Below are positions 16,392 to 16,594 of a stretch of DNA of 16,594 bases, in pieces. The stretch spans positions 1 through 16,594 of the forward strand of contig JBLHWU010000149.1 of the NCBI GenBank assembly GCA_047629355.1, written 5' to 3'. Position 1 is the first letter of the stretch. Each line of letters opens with the position of its first letter. Origin of the DNA: CAYUNA01 sp047629355. GTDB taxonomy: Bacteria; Bacteroidota; Bacteroidia; Chitinophagales; Saprospiraceae. The notes below the pieces were generated by a model that saw nothing but the letters and a program-made list of their open reading frames with translations, did no database searches and was not told the DNA's origin. A program made the position numbers and the translations under genes.

Positions 16392-16466
16392 CAATGAACA
16401 ATTAGCAATGTGCAATGAACAATATGGGAATGTGCATTTAATTGCACATTGTTCATTTCTAATTGT
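16392..16466. repeat. 7-nt-period repeat CAATGNN with an inverted second half, in the tmRNA leader
   Basis: Heptamers CAATGAA, CAATTAG, CAATGTG, CAATGAA, CAATATG run without gap from 16392 to 16426. The following bases invert the motif: AATGTGCA (16429-16436) pairs with TGCACATT (16443-16450), and then GTTCATT, TCTAATT, GTC continue the complementary heptamers. It can fold into an imperfect hairpin between the ssrA promoter and the mature 5' end. Confidence 0.7.
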
Positions 16467-16470
16467 CTTG

Positions 16471-16500
16471 CAAAGGTATAAACTTAATTGAGACAACAAA
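16471..16500 (-). promoter_or_regulatory. Promoter of the tmRNA gene
   Basis: On the minus strand, TTTG (16497-16500), 18 nt, then TACCTTTG (16471-16478), a perfect match to the Bacteroidota -7 box TAnnTTTG. Transcription would begin about 7 nt later, leaving a leader of about 80 nt that holds the heptamer repeat before the mature tmRNA end at 16384. The rest, 16501-16594, is AT-rich and shows no gene. Confidence 0.7.
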
Positions 16501-16594
16501 AGTTCAACGAGAATCATTTTTTTTGATTTTTTTCGGACAATTTTTTGAATATCATTAATTAATTTTGAAAACACCCGAATAAACTGGTATCTTG

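Noticed and set aside
16392..16426. CRISPR-like short repeats
   Set aside because: Units are 7 nt with no spacers, so this is a short-period tandem repeat and not a CRISPR array.
16350..16574. 74-codon frame over the tmRNA leader on the minus strand
   Set aside because: It covers the ssrA promoter, the heptamer array and the mature 5' end, so protein coding is implausible.

Overview
The window comes from a member of the Bacteroidota, most likely near the Saprospirales (the order is inference). Four things point there: promoter-like boxes of the Bacteroidota type (TTTG, about 20 nt, TAnnTTTG), best seen upstream of the tmRNA gene; starts without Shine-Dalgarno sequences; a LytTR response regulator with a LytS-type kinase; and a tmRNA tag beginning with Gly and ending AMAA. 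It is an AT-rich chromosomal region. I see no phage genes, integrase, transposase, tRNA or CRISPR array.

Layout. (1) 2-4283, plus strand: the 3' part of a very large beta-rich protein of unknown function, followed one base later by an unrecognised 130-aa protein. (2) 4411-7346: a terminator hairpin, then on the minus strand an exported Asp-box (BNR/VPS10-type) propeller protein. (3) 7373-7515: a 143-bp imperfect inverted-repeat element between divergent genes. (4) 7731-10335, plus strand: an integral-membrane fatty acid desaturase, a cluster of strong hairpins, and an exported zinc phospholipase C / S1-P1 nuclease-fold protein. (5) 10337-13419: a minus-strand module holding an M56/BlaR1-like membrane protein with degenerated metal ligands and a DUF3738-like C-terminus. 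It is bracketed by 7-nt-period repeats and preceded by a BlaI/MecI remnant that has lost its DNA-binding half. (6) 13668-15949, plus strand: a LytTR response regulator, a six-helix histidine kinase and a terminator. (7) 16009-16500, minus strand: ssrA (tmRNA) with its promoter, the two separated by another 7-nt-period repeat.

How the parts relate. The regulator and kinase form a clear two-component system. The BlaI remnant and the M56 protein look like an antirepressor/repressor pair being dismantled or repurposed: the membrane protein has lost its HExxH zinc site and the repressor has lost its helix-turn-helix. The other genes look like independent chromosomal genes.

The most notable non-coding signal is a repeat of about 100 bp present twice in opposite orientation (8877-8976 and 13324-13419). 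Each copy folds into three hairpins, and the central stem shows compensatory base changes between copies. One copy abuts the broken end of the blaI remnant.
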